46,571 nt of DNA from an uncultured Christensenella sp. (GCA_910584155.1 CAJTYG010000011.1:1-46571), one strand, 5' to 3'. Positions 1 through 7,741 are shown, counted from the first letter of the stretch. Made by a program: numbers and translations. The notes: a model not told the origin generated them from the letters alone.

Positions 1-7
1 TTACGTT

Positions 8-130
8 CTGGATTGCTTCGGCATAGCCTCGCAATGACGGTGGACAATCCCCTCACCGCTCCGCTTACGCTTTGCGGAGCTCCCCTTACTAAAGGGAGCC
101 ATAATGCGGTGTTTGCATTCGCAATGACGG
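8..130. repeat. Dispersed intergenic repeat
   Basis: Positions 8-40 carry a sequence starting ctggattgcttcgg and ending cctcgcaatgacgg. A near copy lies at 35753-35788. The following bases (about 46-113) contain two small inverted repeats, one around gctccgc/gcggagc and one around ctcccctt/aagggag. The second half of the tail, gcaatgacgg, recurs at 121-130. No protein is credible here. I read it as a non-coding dispersed repeat downstream of nrdR. Its mobility is unknown. Confidence 0.6.
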
Positions 131-140
131 AATGTATAAG

Positions 141-316
141 GAAACTTCGGGCTTACTATTTAGTTGTTTTTGTTGTCCCTTACAGAAACTTCGGAATTTC
201 TTTTTAGTCCTTTTTGCTATCGCTTACGGAAACTTCGGAATTTCTTTTTAGTTGTTTTTGTTGTCGCTTACGGATACTTCAGTCTTTTTTCTTAGTTCTT
301 TTTGCTGTCTCTTTCT
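141..316. repeat. Four 44-bp tandem repeats ending inside nrdR
   Basis: Four 44-base units start at 141, 185, 229 and 273, each opening with gaaacttcgg or a variant. The fourth unit overlaps the last codons of nrdR (stop at 292-294). The three downstream units hold decayed copies of that coding end (tagttgtttttgttgtc versus tagttctttttgctgtc). The array therefore probably grew by tandem duplication of the gene's 3' end. There are no spacers, so it is not CRISPR. Confidence 0.8.
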
Positions 317-771
317 GCTTTAAGCTTGACAAGACTTTCTATTTCGTCAAGCAAGGTGTTGATGTCTCTGAACTGACGGTGCACCGACGCATAACGCACG
401 TATGCGACCTCGTCTATGCCCTTTAGACCTTCCATGACCAAATCGCCGATATAGGTGGACGGCACTTCCTGATCCAACGAGTTGAGCACCGTACGCTGTA
501 TGTCGCCTACAAGCTTGTCTATGCTCGTCATTGATATCGGGCGCTTTTCGCAAGCCTTCATAATGCCTATCTTCACCTTGTTGATGTCAAACATCTGACG
601 TGAGCCGTCCTTTTTGACGACAAGAATGGGCGTGCTCTCCACCGTCTCGTATGTTGTGAAGCGCTTGCCGCACTCGACGCACTCTCTGCGGCGACGTATG
701 GACGTGCCGTCTTCGTTCTGACGGGAGTCTACAACCTTGCTGTCAATGCAACCACAGTAAATACATTTCAT
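292..771 (-). CDS. nrdR: Transcriptional repressor NrdR
   Basis: NrdR is the zinc-finger/ATP-cone repressor of ribonucleotide reductase genes; it senses ATP/dATP and binds NrdR boxes. The 159-residue length is normal. The N-terminus carries the zinc ribbon (MKCIYCG and, about 28 residues later, ECVECGKRF), and the ATP-cone domain follows from about residue 48 (ILVVKKDGSRQMFD). The ATG at 771 is preceded by GAGGTGACTGACT, a good ribosome binding site. No reductase gene lies nearby, so it acts in trans. The last codons are tandemly duplicated downstream of the stop. Confidence 0.97.
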   Translation of the reverse strand: MKCIYCGCIDSKVVDSRQNEDGTSIRRRRECVECGKRFTTYETVESTPILVVKKDGSRQMFDINKVKIGIMKACEKRPISMTSIDKLVGDIQRTVLNSLDQEVPSTYIGDLVMEGLKGIDEVAYVRYASVHRQFRDINTLLDEIESLVKLKAERDSKKN

Positions 772-921
772 AGTCAGTCACCTCAAAATAGTTTTAAATA
801 TAATACAATATATAGTGGTAAAAGTAAAGTTTTCGACACAAAAAAACGGCGAGGAAGCATTTTTATGTAAAAATATCATATTTTATACATAATTTACAGA
901 TATATAAAATATGCTTTTTGT

Positions 922-1353
922 ATGAATCGAAAACAATACTCTTTTACAGAAATGTCACGCAAGACTGTCATAAACGTGGCGGACGGCAGAGAGCTCGGGC
1001 ACGTCTGCGATATGATTTTCAATAACTGCGGCGGAGTCTTGGGTTTTGTCGTCCCCGGCAAAAAGAGTTTTTTTAAAAGCATAACGTCGTCGGACAATAT
1101 TTTTATTCCGTGGAACAGGATCATCAAAATAGGCTCGGACGTCGTGCTTGTCGAGCTTGTAGGCGGCAACGCCCGCACCTGCGCTATGCCCGAAAACGAG
1201 GCGCAGGCATATTCCGCCGAGCAACCGCAGCAAAACGAATACAGTGCGCCCGACGATTATGAGCAGCAGCGCTACAACTGCCCTCAAAACGCTTATTCAC
1301 AAGCGGAAAGCTCAGCGCAGACAGTCTATCACGACGGCAATCATACTGTGTGA
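922..1353 (+). CDS. YlmC/YmxH-family PRC-barrel protein
   Basis: Residues 8-80 match the small PRC-barrel proteins annotated as YlmC/YmxH sporulation proteins: S(R)KTVINVADGRELG opens the barrel and a hydrophobic strand pattern ends near VVLVEL. The family usually has about 80-100 residues. This one adds a glutamine/asparagine/tyrosine-rich tail of roughly 55 residues. The molecular role of the family is not established. No Shine-Dalgarno sequence precedes the ATG. The 12 bases before it, TATGCTTTTTGT, are identical to those before spoIIGA. An internal ATG at 952 is possible but would cut the first strand. Confidence 0.75.
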   Translation: MNRKQYSFTEMSRKTVINVADGRELGHVCDMIFNNCGGVLGFVVPGKKSFFKSITSSDNIFIPWNRIIKIGSDVVLVELVGGNARTCAMPENEAQAYSAEQPQQNEYSAPDDYEQQRYNCPQNAYSQAESSAQTVYHDGNHTV

Positions 1354-1455
1354 GGTGAATTTTGTTTGGGTATTGCAGGTAAATATAAATCGCCGTTTTG
1401 TTGACTATTTAAATAAAGTTTTAATAGGCTGTTGAAATTAAATTGACTAAATGAT

Positions 1456-1481
1456 AAACCGCAGATATTCTTCTGCGGTTT
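1456..1481. terminator. Hairpin terminator after ymxH-like gene
   Basis: A perfect 10-bp stem (AAACCGCAGA / TCTGCGGTTT) with a 6-base loop is followed by a T-rich run (tatattttgttg). It lies about 100 bases past the ymxH-like stop. It could also stop minus-strand readthrough from the YcxB-like gene. The stretch 1354-1576 holds nothing else I can identify. Confidence 0.6.
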
Positions 1482-1576
1482 ATATTTTGTTGTCGCTTTA
1501 ACTTGTGCAAAAACGGTTTATAAAACTTTTGGTATTGCTTTTTAAAGCCTTTAACTTTTGTTTGTGCTTTGCTTTA

Positions 1577-2086
1577 TCACTTTTGCTTTTTCTTCTCATT
1601 CCATTTCTCGTTTAAAAACGCAATAAGCTGCTCAGTGCTGTCCTGCTGCTTTGCCACAAACAGATAGCGTTTGTCAAATCTGAGCATAACGACCTCTTTG
1701 GAATTGTAAAACTTGTTTAAGCTGTCATAAGTGAGATTTGTGACGTCGCCGTTTTTGGAAAATACAATTATTTTATCCTCATTGAAGGTCAAATTGAATT
1801 CTACAAGACCGTTGACATATCTGTCCTTGAAATAGATGTTGGCGTTTCTTCTCATCCCAAGCCAAGAAGCAAGAGCGATTATAATTACGACCGCCGAAAT
1901 ACCTATAAATTTGTAGGCGTAATCCAAGCACTCCCTGTCAACGCCGCTTAGACCTATCCCCAAATACACGGCGCTTAACATAATAAAGATAGCTAACACG
2001 ACTGACGAGACAGGCAGTACGTTTTTGCAGAACAAATAATCAAAAGCTCTATCTATTTGTCTTTTATTCAGATAATATGTGACCAT
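1577..2086 (-). CDS. YcxB-like two-helix membrane protein
   Basis: This 169-residue protein has two membrane segments (about residues 24-48 and 59-82). A soluble C-terminal domain follows, with the strand pattern of the YcxB-like domain (LTYDSLNKFYNSKEVVMLRFDKRYLFVAKQ, read as successive strands). The domain's function is unknown. The C-terminus is lysine-rich. The gene is monocistronic, with its own promoter at 2126-2154 and a terminator separating it from sigG. The family assignment rests on the C-terminal half only. Confidence 0.6.
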   Translation of the reverse strand: MVTYYLNKRQIDRAFDYLFCKNVLPVSSVVLAIFIMLSAVYLGIGLSGVDRECLDYAYKFIGISAVVIIIALASWLGMRRNANIYFKDRYVNGLVEFNLTFNEDKIIVFSKNGDVTNLTYDSLNKFYNSKEVVMLRFDKRYLFVAKQQDSTEQLIAFLNEKWNEKKKQK

Positions 2087-2125
2087 ACAGATACCCCATC
2101 AAAGCTTTTTGCAAAATGCAATTAT

Positions 2126-2154
2126 ATGATATGTGCAATCATACGTTTTGTCAA
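2126..2154 (-). promoter_or_regulatory. Sigma-A promoter of the YcxB-like gene
   Basis: On the minus strand, TTGACA (2149-2154), a 17-base spacer and TATCAT (2126-2131) form a near-consensus vegetative promoter about 40 bases upstream of the start codon. Confidence 0.65.
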
Positions 2155-2164
2155 CAAAGAAAAA

Positions 2165-2187
2165 CGCCGCTTGCAAAACAAACGGCG
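2165..2187 (-). terminator. Terminator downstream of sigG
   Basis: Minus-strand stem CGCCGTTTG / CAAGCGGCG (one mismatch) with a 5-base loop, followed by TTTTTC. It separates the sigG transcript and the repeat array from the YcxB-like gene. Confidence 0.6.
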
Positions 2188-2191
2188 CAAT

Positions 2192-2361
2192 GCTTATCGC
2201 TGTACATAAGAATTTATAGTATTGCGTAAAGCTTATCGCTGTAAATAGGAATTTATAGTATTACATAAAGCTTATCGCTGCACATAGGAATTTATAGTAT
2301 TGCGTAAAGCTTATCGCTGTAAATACGGCGCAAAGCTTATTTCCGTACATAGGGCTTCAAA
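2192..2361. repeat. 39-bp tandem repeat array between sigG and the YcxB-like gene
   Basis: Three nearly identical 39-base units start at 2192, 2231 and 2270 (gcttatcgctgtacataag...). They are followed by a shortened 26-base unit at 2309 and a degenerate unit at 2335. Units abut without spacers. The array is transcribed as the sigG 3' untranslated region if transcription runs to the terminator at 2165-2187. Function unknown. Confidence 0.8.
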
Positions 2362-2450
2362 GGCGATACGTTTTAAGATGCAGTTTCTATAAACCGACCT
2401 CGTGCGATATGCCGCAAAAATTCCGCCTTACATACAAATTTCGCTAAATA

Positions 2451-3221
2451 TTATGCCATTGCGGCTCTTATCCTTGCCAAAGCGGACTTTTCGAGGCGGG
2501 ATACCTGCGCTTGAGATATGCCAACCTCCTGACTTATCTCTATCTGCGTGCGCCCGTCGAAATAGCGCATTTTTATCACCTCGAGCTCACGCTGCGGCAC
2601 ATCCTTGAGCGCCTCGTAAAGGGATATTTTTTCAGACCAGTTTTCACTGTTTTCCTTTTTGTCGGCAAGCTGATCGATGAGTGAAAGGCTCTCCTCGCCG
2701 TCGCTGTACACGGGCTCGTAAAAGGATATCGGATCGCTCACGGCGTCCAAGGCGCACGCAACCTCTGTGATGGGCACGCCGATTTCCTCGGCAATTTCCA
2801 TCATATTTGGCTCGTTGACGGAGTTTTCCATCATGCGCTCTCTCGCCTTGAGCGCCTTATACGCCGTGTCCCTCATGCTGCGGGACACCTTGATGGAATT
2901 TCTGTCTCGGAGCACCCTGCGTATTTCGCCCAAAATCATCGGCACTGCGTATGTCGAAAAGCGTACGTCGAGGCTGATATCGAAGTTTTCAAGCGCCTTT
3001 AGCAATCCTACCATTCCCACCTGAAACAGGTCGTCTGCACTCTCCTGCGATTTGGAAAACCTACCTACGCAGGACAGTACAAGTCGCATATTCGCACGCA
3101 GAAACAAATCACGTGCTTCCCTGTCGCCCGCCTTTATCTTTTTAAGCAGACTGTCACATTCCTTGCTGTTGAGCTTTGGCAATGCGGACGTATCTATTCC
3201 GCAAATCGTTACTCTACCCAT
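2451..3221 (-). CDS. sigG: RNA polymerase sigma factor sigma-G (late forespore)
   Basis: Sigma-G directs late forespore gene expression after engulfment. The 256-residue protein begins GRVTICGIDTSALPKL, the diagnostic sigma-G N-terminus. It then has region 2 (DDLFQVGMVGLLKALENFD, RFSTYAVPMILGEIRR), region 3, and region 4 with a helix-turn-helix (GISQAQVSRLEKSAL). The start is the ATG at 3221, 9 bases after GGAGG. The in-frame TTG at 3230 directly abuts that GGAGG and is unlikely. The gene follows sigE by 91 bases, as in other endospore formers. It has its own sigma-F-type promoter and a hairpin hiding the ribosome binding site. Confidence 0.97.
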   Translation of the reverse strand: MGRVTICGIDTSALPKLNSKECDSLLKKIKAGDREARDLFLRANMRLVLSCVGRFSKSQESADDLFQVGMVGLLKALENFDISLDVRFSTYAVPMILGEIRRVLRDRNSIKVSRSMRDTAYKALKARERMMENSVNEPNMMEIAEEIGVPITEVACALDAVSDPISFYEPVYSDGEESLSLIDQLADKKENSENWSEKISLYEALKDVPQRELEVIKMRYFDGRTQIEISQEVGISQAQVSRLEKSALARIRAAMA

Positions 3222-3224
3222 AAA

Positions 3225-3257
3225 CGGCAACCTCCATAGTGTTATGTAAGGTTGCCG
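3225..3257 (-). promoter_or_regulatory. Hairpin sequestering the sigG ribosome binding site
   Basis: On the minus strand CGGCAACCT (3249-3257) is perfectly complementary to AGGTTGCCG (3225-3233), with a 15-base loop. The 3' arm includes three bases of the GGAGG and ends 3 bases before the ATG. Folding would reduce sigG translation. A comparable leader hairpin limits sigG translation in Bacillus subtilis, which supports a regulatory role by analogy. Confidence 0.6.
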
Positions 3258-3276
3258 CCGATTGCGTGAGTTTTTT

Positions 3277-3306
3277 AATTATGTCCCTGCGTTTTTGCTT
3301 TTATAC
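3277..3306 (-). promoter_or_regulatory. Sigma-F-type promoter of sigG
   Basis: Minus-strand GTATA (3302-3306), exactly 15 bases, then GGACATAATT (3277-3286) fits the sigma-F/sigma-G consensus GYATA-N15-GGNNANANTW at every defined position. The start point would fall near 3270, leaving a leader of about 50 bases that contains the hairpin at 3225-3257. Confidence 0.75.
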
Positions 3307-3312
3307 CTTGCG

Positions 3313-4026
3313 CTATCCGAGCTTTTGCATATTTTTTTTGAGGTTGCTGACAATCTTTTTTTCAAGCCTAGATATGTACGACTGCGAAATGCCCATCATA
3401 TCTGCGATTTCCTTTTGCGTCATCTCGTCCTTGCCGTACAGCCCGAAGCGCAGCTCGAGTATCTGCCTTTCACGTGGCGGAAGCTTGTCAAAGGTTTCCT
3501 TTAATATTTCCTTTTCCGCAGTGCCCTCGACGTCGTTGTATACGCAGTCGGGATCGGTGCCGAGCACGTCGCTGAGCAGCAGCATATTGCCCTCAAAATC
3601 CACGTTGAGCGGCTCGTCTAAGGACACCTCGGCACGTGTTTTGCTTGTCTTTCTAAGATACATCAAAATTTCGTTTTCTATACATCTTGAGGCAAAAGTC
3701 GCAAGCTTTATGTTTTTGTCGGGGTTGTAGCTGCTCACCGCCTTTATAAGCCCTATAGTGCCTATCGACACAAGGTCGTCCATATCTATGCCCGTGTTGT
3801 CAAAGCGCTTTGAAATGTACACCACAAGGCGCAAATTGTGCTCGATGAGCTTTAATCTCGCTTCCTCGCTGCCCTGCAAAAACAGGCTCACCGTTTCCGC
3901 CTCTTCCTCGGGCGAAAGCGGCGACGGCAGGCTGTTGCCTGCGGATATATAGTTTACGCTATCTAAGGTTTCTATCCCCAAAAAGCGCAGTATTTTGTGC
4001 CACATTTTGATGATCAATGCTTTCAT
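3313..4026 (-). CDS. sigE: Pro-sigma-E, mother-cell sigma factor
   Basis: Sigma-E is the first mother-cell sigma factor, made as an inactive membrane-associated precursor and cleaved by SpoIIGA. The 237-residue protein starts MKALIIKMWHKILRFLG, an amphipathic pro-sequence like the B. subtilis one. Core regions follow: IEHNLRLVVYISKRF, DLVSIGTIGLIKAV, FASRCIENEILMYLR, and a C-terminal HTH (MGISQSYISRLEKK). The start ATG at 4026 has AAGGAG upstream. It lies 17 bases after spoIIGA, so the protease and its substrate are co-transcribed. Upstream in-frame codons lie inside spoIIGA and are rejected. Confidence 0.97.
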   Translation of the reverse strand: MKALIIKMWHKILRFLGIETLDSVNYISAGNSLPSPLSPEEEAETVSLFLQGSEEARLKLIEHNLRLVVYISKRFDNTGIDMDDLVSIGTIGLIKAVSSYNPDKNIKLATFASRCIENEILMYLRKTSKTRAEVSLDEPLNVDFEGNMLLLSDVLGTDPDCVYNDVEGTAEKEILKETFDKLPPRERQILELRFGLYGKDEMTQKEIADMMGISQSYISRLEKKIVSNLKKNMQKLG

Positions 4027-4043
4027 ATTTATCTCCTTATGCC

Positions 4044-4805
4044 CTAAAACATCGAGCTTTGCAATATCAGATCGAACGACGCAAAGCTTTTGCGTGACAG
4101 TGCGCCCAATGCCCTGAAAGCCCGTCCGTTCACGCATATTTCGTCTATATCCACAACAGGCAGACTGTCCTCGCCGCTTACGGTGTTTACGCTTACAAAG
4201 CCGTTGGGACAGCGTATGCCAAGCTCCTCTTCAAGCTCCTTTGACAGAATGACGACAGGCAGACCGCTCACGTCGTCCACAAGCAGATTGCCGCTGTCGC
4301 AAAGCGCCTCTGCAGACACCGTGCGCCCGTTTATGTTGACCGTGGTTTTGCAGGTGGTATCCGCACTCTTGCTGCGCTTGCCTGCGATGAGCTTTGCGCA
4401 CAGTATCAGCGCAATCACGGCGATAGATAGCAAGCCTATGACCGCATACGACCTTATATCCACATTGAGCGCAATAGATATGCCGTACACAATGCCGCCT
4501 GCAAAGTATGTAAGCAAAACAAACAGCAAAGTGCTGCCCAGAAAGTCGCCGAATTTGTGCAAAGCGTCCTTTCCGCTTGCACCTATAGCTATTGCGCAAA
4601 GCGCAGGCGCAAGCAGGACGGTCATCACAATTTTTGTCCACTCGGGAAGCAGCATATATGCCGTTGCGCACGCCGTGCCTATGACAGCCGCAAAAATACT
4701 GCGCCCACGTCTGAATTTGCGGCGGCGCACACTCGCAGTTGCATAAAGCAACGCCATATCCAAAAAAAAGTTGTTGAATATCACTACTTCTATATAAACG
4801 CTCAC
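4044..4805 (-). CDS. spoIIGA: Sigma-E processing peptidase SpoIIGA
   Basis: SpoIIGA is a membrane aspartic protease at the sporulation septum that cleaves pro-sigma-E on a signal from SpoIIR. The 253-residue protein has about five hydrophobic segments in residues 1-142. A soluble protease domain follows, with the catalytic motif CDSGN (Asp about 170) and later GFVSVNTVSG. It starts with GTG at 4805 and has no clear Shine-Dalgarno sequence. Instead TATGCTTTTTGT abuts the start, exactly as before the ymxH-like gene. sigE follows directly, as expected. Confidence 0.93.
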   Translation of the reverse strand: MSVYIEVVIFNNFFLDMALLYATASVRRRKFRRGRSIFAAVIGTACATAYMLLPEWTKIVMTVLLAPALCAIAIGASGKDALHKFGDFLGSTLLFVLLTYFAGGIVYGISIALNVDIRSYAVIGLLSIAVIALILCAKLIAGKRSKSADTTCKTTVNINGRTVSAEALCDSGNLLVDDVSGLPVVILSKELEEELGIRCPNGFVSVNTVSGEDSLPVVDIDEICVNGRAFRALGALSRKSFASFDLILQSSMF

Positions 4806-4847
4806 ACAAAAAGCATACGCTAAAGAGCTGAAAATTCTTTCCTTTTA

Positions 4848-4854
4848 TGTCGCA
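4848..4854 (+). promoter_or_regulatory. Possible Spo0A box upstream of spoIIGA
   Basis: TGTCGCA differs by one base from the Spo0A box TGNCGAA and sits 43 bases upstream of the spoIIGA start. spoIIG operons are Spo0A-activated in studied spore formers, so a site here is expected. A single 6-of-7 match is weak evidence on its own. Confidence 0.25.
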
Positions 4855-4918
4855 AACAAAAAAATATTTAAATGCATTGATACGCAGTTTTCTGATATCT
4901 AATCGGATAAAATAAAAA

Positions 4919-4936
4919 CGGCGCCAAACGGCGCCG
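4919..4936 (-). terminator. Terminator after ftsZ
   Basis: Minus-strand stem CGGCGCC-GTTT-GGCGCCG followed by TTTTTATTTTA: a strong intrinsic terminator 80 bases past the ftsZ stop. It isolates ftsAZ from the sporulation genes. Between it and ftsZ, the motif ttgcttaatctcgat occurs twice and a partial copy of the ftsZ 3' end (tagttgttgtt) reappears. Confidence 0.8.
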
Positions 4937-5016
4937 CAAAATTTGTTTGATGTAGTTGTTGTTTTTGCTTAATCTCGATAGCTTTATTGCTTAATCTCGA
5001 TTGTGGTTATTTGATT

Positions 5017-6453
5017 TTAGTTGTTGTTATTGTTGTCGTCGCCTCTCAGCTTGCGCAAGAAGTGAGGAACGTTGTATTTTGGCACGTTCACTCTCGATGA
5101 CGAGGGTGCGCCCTGAGCGGGTTGCTGTGGCTTTGCCGCAGGCTGATCCGCACGTGGTGCGCTCTGTTGCTGAGGCGCAGCGGGCTGCTGCGGTTTTGCT
5201 CCGCCAAACACGGGACGTTGCGGATATGTAGGAGGAGTTGCAGGCTGCTGAGGCTCTGCAGGCTTGCCCTGCGCATTTGCTCTAACCTGACTGTCCGCCG
5301 CTGCGAGCGCCGATTCCAACGTCATTGCGGGACGTGGCGCAGGTGCGGTACCCGCCATTTTTGCAGGCACGTAACGTCTGTCCACAAAGCCCGTTGCGAT
5401 GATTGTTATTTCAACGTCCTGCTTCTTTGACACGTTGGACATACCGAAGATGAGGTTTGCCTCGGGATCGATGACGTCTCTTATCATAGCGCATGCGTCG
5501 CTGACTTCGCCAAGCATGAGGTCGTCGCCGCCGACGATGTTGATGATGACGCCCGTTGCGCCCTCGATGCTGACCTCGAGCAAAGGATTGCTTATAGCGC
5601 CCTTTACTGCCTCGACTATACGCATTTCGCCTTTGCCGTAGCCGATGCCCATATGCGCAAGTCCTTTGTTTTTGAGGATAGCACGCACGTCTGCAAAGTC
5701 AAGATTGACAAGCTCGGGATTTGCAATGACGTCGCTTACGCCCTGCACGCCCTGACGAAGCACGTCGTCGGCAATTTCAAACGCACGCTTAAAGGTGATT
5801 TGCTGTCCCTTAAAGCACTCGACAAGCTTCTGATTGGGGATAACGAGCAGAGTATCCACGTTGTCCTTGAGGTTTTTGATACCCTCTTCGGCATTTTTCA
5901 TACGGCGTGCGCCCTCAAAAGCAAACGGCTTTGTGACGACTGCCACTGTAAGTATTCCCATAGAACGGGCGACCTCGGCTATAATAGGCGCTGCGCCAGT
6001 GCCCGTGCCACCGCCCATACCTGCGGTAATAAAGAGAAGGTGTACGCCCTTTAATGCGGCTTTTATGGCTTCACGGGACTCGTCGGCCGCCTTTCTGCCA
6101 ACTTCCGGATCGGAGCCTGCACCAAGCCCCTCGGTCGTATCCTTGCCGAGCTGAATTTTGCGGTCGCTTCTGACAGGCGACATATTGAGCGCCTGCACGT
6201 CGGTGTTCATCACCGCAAAGTTTGCGCTTTTTATGCCTGCACGCACCATATTGTTGACTGCGTTGCAGCCGCCACCGCCTACGCCGACGACAAGTATATT
6301 TGCGTGTCCCTGCAGACCGCTTTTTTCGGTCACGGGTTTGACGTTTTCGGCAGGAGCCTCCGTAGCGGTATCCGCAACGGCACCGTTGCCCTGCGAAGTA
6401 TTTTCCGCCTCGCTTCTTCCGCCATCAGTCGTATACTGATTGTAAAAATCCAT
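5017..6453 (-). CDS. ftsZ: Cell division GTPase FtsZ
   Basis: FtsZ is the tubulin-like GTPase that polymerises into the division ring. The 478 residues comprise a roughly 48-residue N-terminal extension, the GTPase domain with the tubulin signature GGGTGTG at 147-153, the T7-loop region (NLDFADV), a Q/P/A-rich linker from about 375, and a conserved C-terminal peptide (KYNVPHFLRKLRG) that normally binds FtsA/SepF. The protein ends in two Asp and five Asn. The start codon overlaps the ftsA stop (TAATG), with GGAGGGAAAAG upstream, implying translational coupling. Both the N-terminal extension and the Asn tail are unusual. Confidence 0.98.
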   Translation of the reverse strand: MDFYNQYTTDGGRSEAENTSQGNGAVADTATEAPAENVKPVTEKSGLQGHANILVVGVGGGGCNAVNNMVRAGIKSANFAVMNTDVQALNMSPVRSDRKIQLGKDTTEGLGAGSDPEVGRKAADESREAIKAALKGVHLLFITAGMGGGTGTGAAPIIAEVARSMGILTVAVVTKPFAFEGARRMKNAEEGIKNLKDNVDTLLVIPNQKLVECFKGQQITFKRAFEIADDVLRQGVQGVSDVIANPELVNLDFADVRAILKNKGLAHMGIGYGKGEMRIVEAVKGAISNPLLEVSIEGATGVIINIVGGDDLMLGEVSDACAMIRDVIDPEANLIFGMSNVSKKQDVEITIIATGFVDRRYVPAKMAGTAPAPRPAMTLESALAAADSQVRANAQGKPAEPQQPATPPTYPQRPVFGGAKPQQPAAPQQQSAPRADQPAAKPQQPAQGAPSSSRVNVPKYNVPHFLRKLRGDDNNNNN

Positions 6454-7637
6454 TATCTTTTCCCTCCGTTGAAGATGCTTTTGATTTTATCGCCGAAGCT
6501 TCGCTTTGCAAGCGTATCGGCTATTAACATTAAAGATGTTTTCGAGCTGTCCTCGGGCTTTACAAAGCCGGGAAGCTTTGGCATGACTATCTCAAGCTCT
6601 TTGCCGACTTTTTCGCTGAGATATTTGATTGCGCCACGCATTGAGGCAATGCCCTCGCCCGTGAGATATACGGGCATATACGACGGGACTGCGCTGCCGA
6701 AGCCGTCTATTATGCCCTTGAGCAAGGCGGCGATAAGATCGAGCCTTCCCTTTGCTATCTGAGCTGCCTCGCAGGACTTGACCTCATACAGATTGCCGTC
6801 CTCGTCATATTGACTGACAAGCATGGCGTCGTTATCGTATTTTAAGTTTATATCCACGCTGCGTTTTGCCTCTTCAGCCAAATCGAACGGGATCTCGAGC
6901 GCTTCACAGATATCGCCCGCAATGTGCCCTCCGCCCACCGAAAACGACTTCATATCGAGCACGCCCTCGCCCTGTGCGAGCGATACGCTGCTTGACAGAT
7001 ATCCTATATCTACAAGCACGAATGCGCTTTCCCTTTGATTACTCTCGAGCAAGGTCACGCACTCCGCCCAGTTTGTGGCTACATAGCGTATGTCCTTAAA
7101 GCCGAGATCCTTTGCGATAGCGTCAAGGGTGTCTATAAAGGTGCGCTCTGCAAGCATATATGAAACGCACGCCTCTATGCCGTCCGCATAAAAGCCTCTG
7201 ATATCCGAATAAAGCTTGTCGTCGCCGTCCATCGCATAGTAAACTGCGGACGTGTTTATCAGTGCAAAAGCGCTGTCCGCAAAATCGTTGCCCTTTGCGA
7301 AAAGATAGTCGATGTCGTCGTCGACGATACGCCTGCGGCGGTCGAATTTGAGGGATACGTTTTTGCTTACCACCGTGACAAACTCGGCGGGCACGCCTAT
7401 AAACAGGCGCCTCGAATGAGAGTTTGTGTTGCGCATGGCTTCGGACAAAACCTCCTCAACGGTGCGCACCGTCTGTGCAAGGTCATAAAAAACGCCGTCC
7501 TCATAGCCCGGATGCGATTTTTCCACAACGGATTTGATGCCGAAAACGCTCTGCGCCTTTTTGACGCCGACGATAGCACTTATAAGACGTGACGTCACGT
7601 CAAGCACGACGATATCTTTTGTAAACAAACCGCTCAT
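6453..7637 (-). CDS. ftsA: Cell division protein FtsA (divergent)
   Basis: This is an actin-like ATPase that tethers FtsZ to the membrane. The 394-residue protein has the fold's phosphate motifs (DVTSRLISAIVG near the start, VLVDIGYLSSSVSL and FSVGGGHIAGDI in the middle, VYLTGEGIASM late). It ends in an amphipathic helix (KRSFGDKIKSIFNGGKR) suited to membrane targeting. Overall similarity to well-known FtsA looks low. The ATG at 7637 follows GAGGAGAGAG. The in-frame TTG at 7661 is less likely. The gene has its own promoter at 7676-7704 and overlaps ftsZ by one base. Confidence 0.88.
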   Translation of the reverse strand: MSGLFTKDIVVLDVTSRLISAIVGVKKAQSVFGIKSVVEKSHPGYEDGVFYDLAQTVRTVEEVLSEAMRNTNSHSRRLFIGVPAEFVTVVSKNVSLKFDRRRRIVDDDIDYLFAKGNDFADSAFALINTSAVYYAMDGDDKLYSDIRGFYADGIEACVSYMLAERTFIDTLDAIAKDLGFKDIRYVATNWAECVTLLESNQRESAFVLVDIGYLSSSVSLAQGEGVLDMKSFSVGGGHIAGDICEALEIPFDLAEEAKRSVDINLKYDNDAMLVSQYDEDGNLYEVKSCEAAQIAKGRLDLIAALLKGIIDGFGSAVPSYMPVYLTGEGIASMRGAIKYLSEKVGKELEIVMPKLPGFVKPEDSSKTSLMLIADTLAKRSFGDKIKSIFNGGKR

Positions 7638-7675
7638 CTCTCTCCTCAACCTAAACGACAAGATAACTATTTATT

Positions 7676-7704
7676 ATAATATAATTATTTATAATGAGTG
7701 TCAA
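7676..7704 (-). promoter_or_regulatory. Sigma-A promoter of ftsAZ
   Basis: Minus-strand TTGACA (7699-7704), 17-base spacer, TATTAT (7676-7681). It lies about 40 bases upstream of ftsA and just after the murA terminator, so ftsAZ can be transcribed separately from the mur genes. Confidence 0.75.
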
Positions 7705-7741
7705 TAGGTTGATGTATGAAAATTTTGTAAAATACAAAAAA

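Noticed and set aside
2192..2361. Repeat array considered as CRISPR
   Set aside because: Units abut with no unique spacers and no cas gene is present.
4027..4137. Longer sigma-E N-terminus
   Set aside because: The added residues come from overlapping spoIIGA; the ATG at 4026 has AAGGAG and gives the known pro-sequence.
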